Part shown: piece after piece, positions 13,387-25,712 of the stretch
Numbering within the stretch: the first letter of the stretch is position 1
How the letters are laid out: the number at the start of each line of letters is the position of its first letter
Source: Ancylostoma caninum
Lineage: Eukaryota; Nematoda; Chromadorea; Rhabditida; Ancylostomatidae
DNA: 64,000 nt
Assembly (NCBI GenBank): GCA_037903475.1
Contig: JBAJFG010000614.1
Coordinates: 722,728-786,727, forward strand
Direction: 5' to 3'
Program-made: the position numbers and the translations under genes
Notes under the pieces: generated by a model
The model's database searches: none
The model's input: only the letters and a program-made list of their open reading frames with translations
What the model was told of the DNA's origin: nothing

Positions 13387-16300
13387 CATTGTCTGAAGTA
13401 GGAGCGAATATGACATCTCAAAAGGAAAGTTTGAATATAAACATTGGAAATTTCGAAAAAGTGAGCAATGCTTCCTGGGAGAAGAGAGCAAGCAGCAAAA
13501 GAACTCCTCTGAAAAATGGAGGACATAATTGCTTACTTTCGTCCGGATACTAATCCTCGTTACCATGGATAACTCATGAGGGCTACGAATTATAGTTCCA
13601 ATCTGCCATGCAAAACTCAAACATTTGAATGACGTGCTAAGCAAGCAAGCATTCGAAAAACTTTACCCATCAAATCCACAGCAGATTCGGGATCGCTAAC
13701 AAATCCTGTCGATACTCGGCATCAAGGACAAACAGAGGCGAAGATTTACGGTGAGTTATCTGCATATGACTGATTTCGTTTCGGCTGCGAGGAACACAAT
13801 GAGGCATGAGATGATGCGACTCAACGAGTAACTGCACATCTGCATTTCGCCTAGGGACGTTAAAGCAGTTTCATGTCAGCTACGGGTAACAGCTGGGGCA
13901 AAAAGTCGACAATTAGTGCCACTCTCACTAGCCGCCGTTTAGCGTTGCACGCGTTGAGGAAGTGATTACCGCCGTTTGGTCGTTAACTGCCCGACTTTCT
14001 AGTAACTGCTCGTTTTCTGGCAAACTAGTCCCCCACCATAAAAGGGCAGGATTTCTAGGTTAAAACAATTCCACACTGGATACCGATGAGGAAGTGGTAG
14101 AGTTTGTAGAAAAACTAGGGTGAATGGGGCGGAGAAAGATATCAGGTTGTCAAAATAGGTGCCCACGCTTTTTGTCCAGGGTTGAAGTTATTTTTTATGA
14201 GGCTGAGAGATCGAAGGTCGATAGGGATAGTGAATATTGATGAGGAATGACCTGGACAACTCATCCACAGCGAGCAAGCTCCGCCCCATGGGGTTGAGCT
14301 CCGCCCACGTGGATTTCTGGGACATCTAGAGGCAGTGCGTTACTTTAACATAATATGTGTACGGCCAGGTAGTTCTGAAACTACGTCTGCGAATTGGTCT
14401 GCAATGAAGGCAGCAGCAAGGTGGCGGCCGGCTGATCAGCTGGTTCAATCGATGGGAGGGCGCTGCAGCGTATGTTTACCAGAAAATTTTACTAAGGAAC
14501 AGTAAGAAACGATGAAAATCAAAATAAAATAATCACACTGCACAGAGAGTAGGTCATACTGAGGAAAATGTAAAAATTAGAGCGAACAAACTGATCAGCC
14601 GGCCAATCGCACGCCGTGACCGTAATTGCAGACAACGTCCCGCACGCACTCCCTCAGCAACCCGACTGTATGGAGCTGCTCACTAATACCTTGAGCACCT
14701 CATTAATGAGCCACAGCAAAGCTAGCAAAGAATGCCTAGAATGTGTTCATAGTTCAATCTAATGCGACTGCAATCCTGACGTTCGCCTGGTAATTAAAGA
14801 CGCCCAGATAACCAACAATTTAGTGCACGAAGTGACACGAAAGTGCAAACCAACGCCACTTGCAATGGCAAAAATCGATAAAATACCTAAGAATTCCTGT
14901 TCCTTGACTTTCTAACCTAACTTTGCGCTATGCGCTATGCAACAGTGTACATTTAGACAATTCAGCTCAATCACATGCAATAAGCCACGGTTAAGGAGTG
15001 CGCTAGTAGCAGCGATCTGAGGACAAGCGGAGTGTGGACGGGTGAAGAAAGGTAGTCCCAATGAGGCCTCTCGGCTCAGAACTAGCTAATTGAACGGCCA
15101 AAAAAAGAAACGATATAATACTGTGTTCAAGTCGCGACAAATGAAAAATGAAGAAAAATCACACTAAAAGAATTTTCAGGAAAAAGAATTAGGTGCACCA
15201 TCTGTCAATATAGATTACATGAAAATTTCGTGCAAACAGGTTATCTTACCCAAATTGTTGAGACATTCCAAGAAATTCAAAAAACTCCCAGCTCAAAAAA
15301 GATATAAGGAATTCGTGACAGTTGTTGAGATTCGTCTGACAATACTTGATAGGATAAGAGGCTTTTTTTCGCTCTGGAATTCACACCAAATTTTCTATTT
15401 AATACAAAAAATTCGAAGGGAAAAATCAATTAAAGGAGGGGTCGCTTTGTTTCACCTGAGCGTGCAAATCCCACTCTGCTCTCCCTTTCCCTCAAAAATT
15501 GGTTCTCTACTTCAGTTAAAACCCAATTCTCAAAGACTACGTGTAATAAAACCACTCAAGCAGTTAATTTACCAGATTTTTCGAGTCATCTTGGTCACGG
15601 CATTGACACTAATGCAGTAATTGTTGTCGCCGCGGCGGTCGTTGTCAAAGTCAAGAGGCAGAAAAGTTTTTGTTCAGGTTTTTTTTTCAACTGTAAGAAT
15701 TCTCAGAAGAACCTGCAAAACCTGAGGAATGTACAGCAGCATTTGGCTTCCCAAAAAATACCAGGTAGGGTGAAAAAAATCGATGCTGAAATTGCCTTGA
15801 AGTTGCATCTGAAGTGCAATTCAGAGTAATTTATGGGAGCACGTAGCTACCTACGGAGAAATTCAACCGTATAGGAACAGGAACAGGGACCTGAGAAGTC
15901 CCCATCTGAAAAGCTTCATGTAGTTTAAGTGATATTACATATGGCGAAACACTGGAAATTAGGAGTAATGATCCACTGGTAGTAAGACACGAGTGGAGGA
16001 GGGAAAGAGAGAATGAAGAGGAATGAGAGGGAGAGAAAACCATAGTGTGAGTCTGTGAAATTTACCACCCATCTGCCAATAAAGTTTTTTGTATGCAAGC
16101 TACTGCTCGAAGCCAAGAAAACATTGATTCAGAAACAAATAAAAATAGCTGAAATCTTATTGGCAAGAACCGAATGTTTCCAACATCCAGAGAATTTTTA
16201 GATTTCAAGGTGGATTTCGGATGATCCAAGGAAATCCAATCTTAATGAAAAAGACAAGCAGTGTCATTTTATTATTAAGTGATATAAGTGGTACAATACC

Positions 16301-19300
16301 AATGAAATAATGACACAATATAACTATTGCAATTTCATTCTTAATGATTTTGGCTCGTCAAAGCTAGAGAGCACCTTATGGTTGACTCATCATGTTGAAG
16401 GGGCTTGCACGGATATATTGGTTTGGTTTGGATATTCCGCTACCCAATGAAAAGATACCCAAACGGACATCTTCAACCAAGTTTTGAAGATCCAGGCTTA
16501 CAGCTCCTCCAATAAATTATGCTGTTTCCTATGCAACTGCATCTATGAATGAGCATAGAAACGGACGAATTGTTCTGGATTGTGGATAAAGACCACCGAA
16601 ACTGGTTACGTAGCCGCTGTGGTCTCCACTTGAGGCTAAATATATCGAATACAAGAATAGAAATAAACTATAGAAAAAGACCGATAAATGATAAGAAGGA
16701 ATTATGAAAATCGGTGTACAGATTCCTTGCACATGAGACACCAAACAGAATGAAGTTGCTATTTTATCAGAAGACTACTTTACTATGATACATGTTCACT
16801 TACTTACTTCATCATTGTATGTTCATATGTATATGTGCAATTATCTGTTAGGATGGATCGTACGTGTTTAGAAAACTTCAATTTCTTAATTTCTTGTCTT
16901 TTCACGAATGTAACATAAAAACTACTGGGACATTCACCCGAATAATACATATGTGGATTCTCTGCCTGCTCCCTTTTAATTTGAATTAACCCAAAAAATA
17001 AACGCTTCCCACTCTCATTTGTCAAATTGACCCAAAAAGTCAACATTCTCTATCCCCTCTCGATTCTTTGTCATCGCTATACAACAGGTATTGAGTATCC
17101 GGGCCGGGCAGTGGCTATACATAGCTATGCATTCGTACGATAAGCGTTTATGCGCCCGCGATTGGTGCGATCGGTAAAAGTGGTCATAAAATACCAAAAC
17201 CTGACCGAATAGTTTCGATAATACGATCCGTAACCGGTTCAGGAAGAGGACATCTGGCGCAGACGTCGCCGTCGCCACTCCTGGCGCCGTTGCATTTGTT
17301 CAAGGGAGCAGTCCTCCAGTGAAAAGTAGTAGAGGGATTTGTTTAAGGTGGGGTGGGGAAAAGGAAAGAGAAAATGGGCTGATGATCCAGAACAACCCAG
17401 GATTTGTCCCTGAACATCCCAGAAGTGTCGATGATCAGCGAGGTCGTCGGACGACGTCGTGCGACCTGTTTATGCCGCACGATCAAGCCCGCGTACGATG
17501 CAGCTGGCACGCGGACGATTAGCTCGTTTTGCGACTGGTCATAAAGCACGCTGATTTAGACGCCATGTGCACACGAATAACGACCGTTAACTGGATTGAC
17601 GTACCGTGTATATTTGGCAAAGAGCCAGGATAACTAATAGGATAGGTGAAATTGAAAAGTGTTCCAACGAGCTTTTTCCAGAAGCGAATTCAGCTCCGGA
17701 AAGATTTTAAGGAGCTCCCCATTCCCAGAGCAGGTGGTCAGGGTTTAGCTAATACCCAGTAATAGCTATAACAGGGATTACACGATAAGAAGATGATTAC
17801 ACCGGTAGTTTTATTTGAACTCAGGAAGCAAAGCAGCCTGCTACTCTCCCAACTCGTCTGAAATACCTCACTTGAACCTCGGTTAAAATACCGGTTACAC
17901 CTCTATTAAAATACCGAAGCTGTGCTCAAGTACCTTTCAAGAGATTTTTCTTCTCAGCGTAAGATTTTCCAAACCACCCTGCTTTGTCCAGCGTGCCGTG
18001 ATGTTTTTTTTTTTTCAGAAAAATCATGTGGAACGAATATCGAAGCGTAATACTACGTACATATAGACGCAAAAAGGCGCAGCCAGAGGGGGGGGGGGAT
18101 GAGGGAACGGCTTGGGAAAGGAAACTGGAGTTTTCGCTACCTCGGTCGGAACTACACTGTTAAAATCGACAAGTTATAATTTTAAGATCAAGTAATTCAG
18201 GTTAGTGCTCAAGAAATAATAATAGCAAAAGGAAATCCAAAGTAAGTTGACACGAAATTTTCAACTACTGCTTTTAGAAAAGCGCTCAAAATGGCTTCAA
18301 AATTTCTCAAAACCATCAAGATTTTTGTAGAGGACTCCAGTGAGTAATGCGCGACTGTCTGCGCATCCAAAAATTTAATATCACAGTTATGTTTTCAGAT
18401 TCTTACTGCTTCCCATTTATTCTAACCTGTCCAAACAGATGGTGATGCGTGTGCGGGGGACCGCAGCCGTTGAAGCATCCGTTTTTGGCGCTTTCACTCG
18501 CTTTGTTATTACAATTACAGATTTTTCTTCGTTTTTCTAAATTCATAATTCACTCGTACTCGCGTTTACGTAAATATAAATGTCACCATCTGACCTCATT
18601 ACCCCCTCGTGCAAAAAAGTTACAACAGTCATTTCATTCAGGAAGGAATTGTTGGAATATTTTACAATATTTGTGATCTAAAATGAATTCGGACTTCAAT
18701 TCAAATTTTTTAAACATCTTCTAATTCCACCCAATCGTGTAGGCTTTGGATAATAATAAAGGCTGAGGTAAACTTGGTAGAAGTGGTAAAAGCAAAAAAA
18801 AAGGAATAAACAAATAAAATTCAAAAACATGCTGCAGTAGTGGACGTATGTACAAGCTGCGGTGGATCGCGAAAATCTTCTAAAGGAACGATGGTAATGG
18901 ACTTGGTCGTATTGTGGGAGGAAAGATAGTGTTTTCTATAAAAGCTGAGTAAATATCCTGGAGAAAAATAGGATCGAGAAATGACATGACGAAGTTATGA
19001 AAATGCCTATAGCAATGCTCAGGTTTCATAGAAAAATATGGAATTTAATAAACATCATTGTAACTCGATTGAGCAAACATTGTTATGGGCGTGGTATATC
19101 CATATTTGCAGGATTCCCTTGTTCTGTGATTGTTTATGAAAGAAGTACGATCTTAAAAAGGCGAGAATGAATTCTATCTGAGCAGCAAACAATCATTACC
19201 AGTGATGCGGCACAGCTGGTACGGTCTGGCGAATCCGTCAATCTTAGCACGACCCAAATATGACAGGCAAGCATGAATAATGAGATGTCGCCGGTGTCGA

Positions 19301-20891
19301 AACCGCGCTACAAATCACCCGGCGACAAATCCACAGGTTCACGGAAATAAACAACCTTTCAAGGTAAAAGAACAGGATAAAGATGGGGATAACATATAAG
19401 CCGCTTTGGGAATTAGCAAAGGAAAAAACGACTGATGGATGGAGAAAGCGGATTTATTGCGACTTTCCCACGGTGATGTAGAATCTTGCTAAAGTGCATT
19501 TATCATCGAGATATGGCGTAATGTACGTGAAATGGTGGAAATCCAACGGTGCACGTTCTCGCTAGGTTGTTTATGTGAATAGAAGCACTGGGATTTGATT
19601 CAGAACTTGCCCAAGAGATGAATAAGCTCGGGTTTGCTTTTTAGAAAAACACTGCTTTGGGGAAAATTGCGCAAAAGTACAGTGCATGCGGCCCACTTTT
19701 CCACTAAATCATGCCAACCTACGCTTTTTCATTTCTTGTACTTATTCGAACATAAATGTGACAAATGTGAGCGGGTAAACTGAAAAAAAAACAGAGATTC
19801 GACCAAGAGCTGCGAGAGTAAGCGATTTCAATGAAAAATGGCCGTATAAGATGACCCCTGACCAAAATATTGACCCCGTTTCAAAGAAGCTGGCGAGCGA
19901 CAAATTATTCGGTTACAGTGTCATATTTACAGGTGCAATTGAAGCAAAATGTCCCAAATGACAGAAGCCCAAAGATTTTCTCGACATCCGGTTTCTCCAA
20001 TTCTTTCTAGTTTCTGGAATGTTTCTGGAAACTCACAGATTAAATGGAATGGATTACTGAAGGTGTTCTCGGTGGGTACTTCGGAAACCACTACTTATCC
20101 CGAAGTAACCATTCGTCATTAAGGAATAAGTAGAAAGGCTTGTTTCTGAATGGTTGGTCCCTATCGTACACAGCAAGGGTGGGGGAGATGGTATGGACGT
20201 GGGCGAAAAACTAGGGCATCGGCAAAAAAGAGAAAATAAACAAATTAAATTTCGTAAATAATGAATCTAGAACATCGATATCAAATTTCAAACTCAAACG
20301 ACTAATAATGAAAATTCAAAAAGAAAGAATGAAAATAAACTAATACAGAATTTGCATCTATTTCAGTATCGAAACCACTTTTAAAAATTATTTCGGCCCA
20401 TTCGGAACGCCTCTCCCCTACTTCAGCCCCAACACTCTTGTAACCGTCACTGATCCAGGTGTGCCTTGGTATATACCATGGCTGTGCATTATTACCATAA
20501 GGAATAACCACACTAGTGCGTAAGAGCAATTTTTTCCTGTGACGGAGTCTAACGAGTTAGCGAATTTGAAATTCTAGCCCTGGTATATACCAGTGGCGGG
20601 CTAGACAGCAAAATCGCCAAATTTTTCAAAACTGCTCTAAAAAATGCATAAAGACTCCTTATAATCTCATGTTTATTTCTTTAAATATTTTTAAACACTT
20701 GTTTTATCCAGGCGCGAGATTAATTATGGATTGTAATGTTAAACGGTTTGGTTCATCTTTACGTTGATATAGCTCATTTCACGAGAGAAGAAATTTAGAG
20801 GTACTACAGAAAAGGAGTGCTGGACGGGGCGCGGTACTGGAAGATACCTCCGTGAAACGTATTCAATTATCATCGTTTTTGAAACAGGGCT
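13387..20891. other. Long gene-free stretch
   Basis: No supported gene. The longest frame (15219-15620, plus) is AT-rich with no recognisable domain. Homopolymer runs occur (poly-T near 18005, poly-G near 18090). A moderately GC-rich patch at 17100-17540 has no clear coding signal. Confidence 0.45.
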
Positions 20892-21030
20892 GGAAGGATG
20901 GGTAATTTCATTCCATTGGGTAGCACATGGGTATGGGCAACATCACGTGGGGTAAAAATGTTAATGGGTGACGGTAAAGGGCAAATCTAGGTACGTTATC
21001 ACATTTACCAATGGTGAGCTCAATGACGCG
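20892..21030. repeat. MITE-like dispersed repeat, copy 2
   Basis: Same block order as copy 1 near 6.1 kb: GGAAGGATGGGTAATTTCAT, CATCACGTGGGGTAAAAATG, TTAATGGGTGACGG, GCAAATCTAGG and CACATTTACCAATGG. It is diverged and non-coding. Confidence 0.5.
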
Positions 21031-22320
21031 GGCTGGCACAAGATATCTCATCCTTTATCTGTCGTTTATTGTTACATTGGAGTAATCATAGATTAAACGT
21101 GCTTCCAAAAACTAAAAAATGGTTCACTAAGAGGCTGAAATTTTTATTGGTCCTACTCCAGGACATGCCTTGGAATATTACCAAATCCATGGACTCGTGG
21201 AAAAATAGTTAAATCCCAGAATTTCACGTCCCATCGGTTTCACACAACGATTTCTCCTGCAGCCATGCATATCATGAAGCTATAGCGACAAATCCGTCAT
21301 CTCTGACAGCATGTCGCCGAGCGGAATTGGCAGAAAACAACATGTCGCCATATGTGAAGCAGCGCTTCATGTCGTGTATGTCGTGAGAACAACAAACACC
21401 TCCCGACGAACAAGGCAGCAGCGTACGGTACGTAGTAGTTGTCACCTGTAGGCGTCGTCGTATGTGTGTGCAAACAACGCCCACTTGACATGCTCGAGGA
21501 GCCATGGCCCCCTGAGAGGTGGACATAGCTTTTTTATTTGGCAAAGCTCAGGGCTAAGAAGGGCCTTATGGGTGAAATTGAGGGAAGAGTGAGGACTTCA
21601 TAGTATTGGTCTCTTCGGTAAGGTGCCGATAAATTCTGATTACAGTCCCGCTAACGTGGACGAGTCTCCCTGGTTATGTCACAAGAAATTCGATGTCCGC
21701 ACTCAACAATGCGTAGAAAACCAACACTCGATGTCGTCGAGGCCACTAGAGAGATCCGGACGCGGGTGTTCTGCCAAGTTTTTCATCGCTGTTCGATGGT
21801 ATTTTCGGAATTACGCACAATGAGATCTTGCGACAATCGCATTTATCGTACAAGTGGCTCAAAGCAAATAAGGAAAACATGAGGAAAACAGCACAATGTC
21901 AGTAGAATAGAAAGGTTGTGCTGCGGTCCTCATGCACAACTGCGAAGCCTTTGTGATCCTAGTGGACGTTAGTCGTATGGCGTGAATCAAGTTTCGAAAA
22001 GATCAATTTTCCAACCTTTCGAAATTTGGCCAGTTGACAAAGGTTCTTCTCGAGTTTCTCAAAATATCGACTCCTCGGAGAGGTTCGAAGTTTGAAAAAG
22101 TATTGAAAATATTTCGAAAAAAAATGTCCAAACATAGACCATTACTGAAAAAAATCCAATCGAACCGCACATCGAGCATGTACTTAGGTATATACAGCAG
22201 AAACTTATCAAGAATATCAAACAGGATACCAGTGCTTGTTCACCTACCTATGTAAATCCACCTTTTATTGATTCATTGATTGGTGAGCACAATAAAAATG
22301 AAATCTCTTCAACTTCAGAA
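21031..22320. other. Gene-free stretch
   Basis: No coding region or repeat is supported. Short open frames on both strands (for example 21623-21882) lack recognisable content. Confidence 0.45.
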
Positions 22321-22560
22321 TGTATAGCTTAGTTAAGGCGCTTCGCACGAAAGACACTCATACGCTCATTACGGCATATGAAACATATGTGCGTCCTAGT
22401 ATTGAATGTAACACTACTGTTTTCTCTTCTTATAAAAAGAGAGATATAAATTAGTTAGAGAGTATCCAAAAGAAAACTTCACATGGAAACTTGCGATGGT
22501 AAGCTTACCTGCGTACCGAGAAATTCCAAATGGGGAAGAACGGTGAAAGCAGTATAGCCT
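22321..22560 (+). pseudogene. CR1-type LINE fragment, ORF2 C-terminal region
   Basis: Forward translation resembles the region after the reverse-transcriptase domain of CR1 ORF2: an LVKALRTKD segment, then AYETYVRPSIECNTTVFSSY, then KKRDIN-stop-LESIQKK. These match the KTYVRP-EY-VW-SP and LE-VQ-FTR signatures of CR1/Jockey-type elements, and CR1 copy 2 has the related LYKVYVRSILETSSSVWCPY. An in-frame stop and loss of similarity on both sides show an old fragment. Confidence 0.65.
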
Positions 22561-24039
22561 TGCTAGTTTAATATGTAGGAGAATTAGGAGTGATCAAGTA
22601 ATGTTTTCAAAATAGTCATTGGGAAAACAGGAGTTCATTCTTCTGATTTTTCACTTTGGTCGACTCCAGAACCAGTAGTGGGAGCGTAAAACTCAAGGCT
22701 CCAGTTAACAAGGCGCAAATCAGGCCTAGGAGTTTTCCCAACAGAATTATTCAAGAAGTTAACAAATTCCTTGGCCATGATGTTACACATACGTCGCTTC
22801 GCTCTTTCAAAAGGAGCGGAAAGTGCTGGGATGGACACTAATTCTCACTCACTCTGAAGAGCTCGACGAATTTCCAGAAGTAACTTATTGAAAACTAATT
22901 CTCAATCTACGCAATAAAAAAGTGTTTAAATAGTAGCCATAAAAATAAGAAGTTGGAGATGGTCTACATAACATGAGATTTATAATCGTTTTGGAAAATA
23001 GTATGTTTTATTACATAAAGAAGTTTTAAAACCCCTGGCGACTCATCCAAAGACTGAAGATATGGGAAGAGATTTCTTGAGCACACTTTCCTAACAGGGG
23101 GAGGGTGTTTCGTTTTATATTTGGCTTCAGAAAAGATCGCATAAGGGTGTGGAGTTAATGTATCTTTCCTTCCAGCGGAAAAATGCGCAGCAGTGATTGC
23201 AGAAAATGGAGGAGTTTTATTTTGCGCGGTGCAATACGCAACAACTAGTTATTCCCTGAAAAAAGCTGGATTCGGGATGTACGAGCTCTTGTTTCCAGCA
23301 TACTTATCTTACAGCGTGCTCTGCTATTAAAGAAGAATAGCGTGTGGTTGAGCACCTTTTTCACAGAGCAATTATGGACGAGTGTTACTTGTTCATCCAC
23401 GGAAAAAATGAAGGAGAGGAAAGTAGAGGCCTTGATAAAAAAATAGAGGCCACCATCCCTGAAAATTCAAAAGAAGTTAATGAAAATTACTTTGGACGAG
23501 TATCGAAGGTGTTTAAAGTTGGCAGGATCATATGACTTGGACGAGTTCTCACGGATCGAGTGGTATGCAGATCCGGAAGAGATTTGCACTATTGCAAATG
23601 AAAAAAGATAGATGCGGATAGGCGGCTGTGTTTTCCCTCATGGACGAGTTCCTCAGCAGCTTACGGATGACATAATCAATGAAGATATATGTAGAAGCGA
23701 GATGAAGAGGCAAAAAGAGAAGAATGATGGACGAGTTTTCTGGTGGCTATGCGACGACGCTCACACATCCTGCCATAAGGAAAATGAGAAAGATCAATAC
23801 ATTCAATAATGTAGAGAACTAGGATTGGTTTTGGCAGGGTTCCTTGAATCAGAGGGTGCGCTACCCACAGTCAGGGACGGGCATGATGAGGCACACGGGT
23901 GCCGGTGGATGAGTCAACCCGAGAGGGCGTTGTGTAATGCCACCACCATCCCATAAAATGTCGTCGACAACACAATCGTACACGGAGATGACTACTACGT
24001 CAAAATAACTGGTGAAGCTTCGACGAATCACATAACCCT
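22561..24039. other. Gene-free stretch with a recurring 9-mer
   Basis: No gene is supported. Between 23375 and 23736 the word TGGACGAGT occurs five times on the plus strand (23375, 23493, 23538, 23641, 23728), far more than expected by chance. Confidence 0.4.
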
Positions 24040-24460
24040 CCCCCCCCCCCCCGCCACCCTGGCCGGAAAACCACTGACCACTGCAGCGACAGGCTCCGCC
24101 CACTTTCGCCGACTTTGACATAATAATTGACGCCATCGCGCGACGCCGGCTAAAAGACCGAGCAAACATTCTCACTCGAAAACGACCGAACGCACTTAAG
24201 AACACACGTCGAGACAAGTGACCATCACCACCGCATTTTGCGCTGAACCAACAAAAAACTCCGTGGTAGACGCCCAATCCACGGTGACGTGTCCTGTCAA
24301 CAGATGTCAGATCATGTCAGATAACGGAATATGTACGGTTCGAGATTCAATTATCGATTCACGAAAAACACCTCGAAATCGACACAGCGGCGGCGGCGAC
24401 GGCGGCCAATCGCGCACACACGTTTTTCCGTCGTTCGTTCAACACCACACTTCGCTTCAT
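24040..24460. other. GC/CpG-rich patch, unresolved
   Basis: Starts with a poly-C run near 24042-24054 and is unusually rich in CG dinucleotides for this window. Both strands have long frames (minus 23861-24277, plus 24218-24520) without recognisable domains. It may be a regulatory patch or the 5' region of an unidentified gene; no exon is claimed. Confidence 0.25.
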
Positions 24461-24479
24461 AAAACTGAAGGACATGTGA

Positions 24480-24662
24480 ATAACGGGACGACATTCGGAA
24501 CACCAGTGGGGAACAACTGAGATAAATCAATAAGTTGCAGTTGATAAGAAATTTGTCCGAAGTTAGGAAAATGTGTTCACATCTTGAAATTGCCTTACCT
24601 CGCCCTTCGAAAAAAAACACCCATCCTAACCATTTTATTATTTCAAAATATGTAACATTTAT
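24480..24662. repeat. 183-bp direct duplication, left copy
   Basis: Nearly identical to 25148-25331, the visible difference being eight versus nine A in one run. Offset 668 bp. The sequence after the right copy (AGCAGCAGA) also occurs at about 24724, downstream of the left copy, suggesting a microhomology-mediated rearrangement. Confidence 0.95.
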
Positions 24663-24929
24663 GGAAGCACGTGTAGGAGATATACACTGATCGGTTGTGG
24701 GAAGAATGATAGGTAAATGCATAATAGCAGCAGAGGTAAATGCCCTAGAGCAACAGATTTACGACGAATATTAACGCATATACTAGCAACCCCGAAAATG
24801 GTAATATTCCACAGGCGTGGTATGGGTGCAGAAGTAATGGTTTACAAAACGCTTACCCACATTCTTTATTGTATTGGACGCGAGCCGAATGGTAGGATGT
24901 ACCCCTCCGACATTTAAAATTGGACTACA

Positions 24930-25140
24930 TTCTGGATCCAGATCCATAATTGGGACTACCCATGATAAAGATGCTAACGTACCCAGATTTATCTTTTCTT
25001 GATACCCACGTGACGTTCGGAAGCATGCATCATTGAGATTACCTGTGTTGAAATCCTAAAATTCACCCATCGTTAGCACGGGCGTCCACAATTCTACCTT
25101 GGGTAATCTCAATGGTGCATCCAGGCATTACATACACCTA
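24930..25140. repeat. MITE-like dispersed repeat, copy 3, inverted-repeat arrangement
   Basis: Contains GCATCATTGAGATTACC near 25030-25047 and GGTAATCTCAATGGTGCATC near 25101-25120, which are inverted copies of the family terminus. The part before 25047 is the reverse complement of copy 1 type sequence. It lies between the two copies of the 183-bp duplication. Confidence 0.55.
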
Positions 25141-25147
25141 CCTGCAT

Positions 25148-25331
25148 ATAACGGGACGACATTCGGAACACCAGTGGGGAACAACTGAGATAAATCAATA
25201 AGTTGCAGTTGATAAGAAATTTGTCCGAAGTTAGGAAAATGTGTTCACATCTTGAAATTGCCTTACCTCGCCCTTCGAAAAAAAAACACCCATCCTAACC
25301 ATTTTATTATTTCAAAATATGTAACATTTAT
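25148..25331. repeat. 183-bp direct duplication, right copy
   Basis: Right partner of 24480-24662. The near-identity implies recent duplication, gene conversion or an assembly artefact. Confidence 0.95.
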
Positions 25332-25576
25332 AGCAGCAGAATTCTACGCAACGACATTATCTCTATGGCCGCACTAAATCGACTCAATAGTAACTCATAT
25401 AACCTAGCAAATCGGGAATATGCCGCCAATTGCTTTTATTAGCTCAAAGTCGAGTGGGAGGTGCACCCATCGCGGCCCGGAGCATCTTAGAACTGGAGCC
25501 ACTTTCAAGGACAAAGCTGTTCTATTCTCATCAGAAGAATGATGTAGATGTAAAAATTTAGCCATCAGTGCGCGAT

Positions 25577-25712
25577 GATGCATTGGAACCTATGTATATC
25601 TTACCCAACACTGCACCCCGTCACGTATTCGCGTACATTTTGATAGGTGCTAGGTGATGGCTAAATTTGGGTGTGTTAACACGTTTACCCTAAGTTGTCT
25701 CAATAAAGTACG
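25577..25712. repeat. MITE-like dispersed repeat, copy 4
   Basis: Diverged family member with GATGATGCATTGGAAC, CTTACCCAACA, CCCGTCACGT, TTTTGATAGGTGCTAGGTGA, TAAATTTGGGTGTGTTAAC and CACGTTTACC in the same order as copies 1 and 2. Confidence 0.45.

Noticed and set aside
15219..15620. 133-codon plus frame
   Set aside because: AT-rich, lysine/leucine/isoleucine-biased reading with no recognisable content.
23861..24520. Gene 5' end in the CpG-rich patch
   Set aside because: Both strands are open but no domain or coherent exon structure could be shown; left as an unresolved patch.
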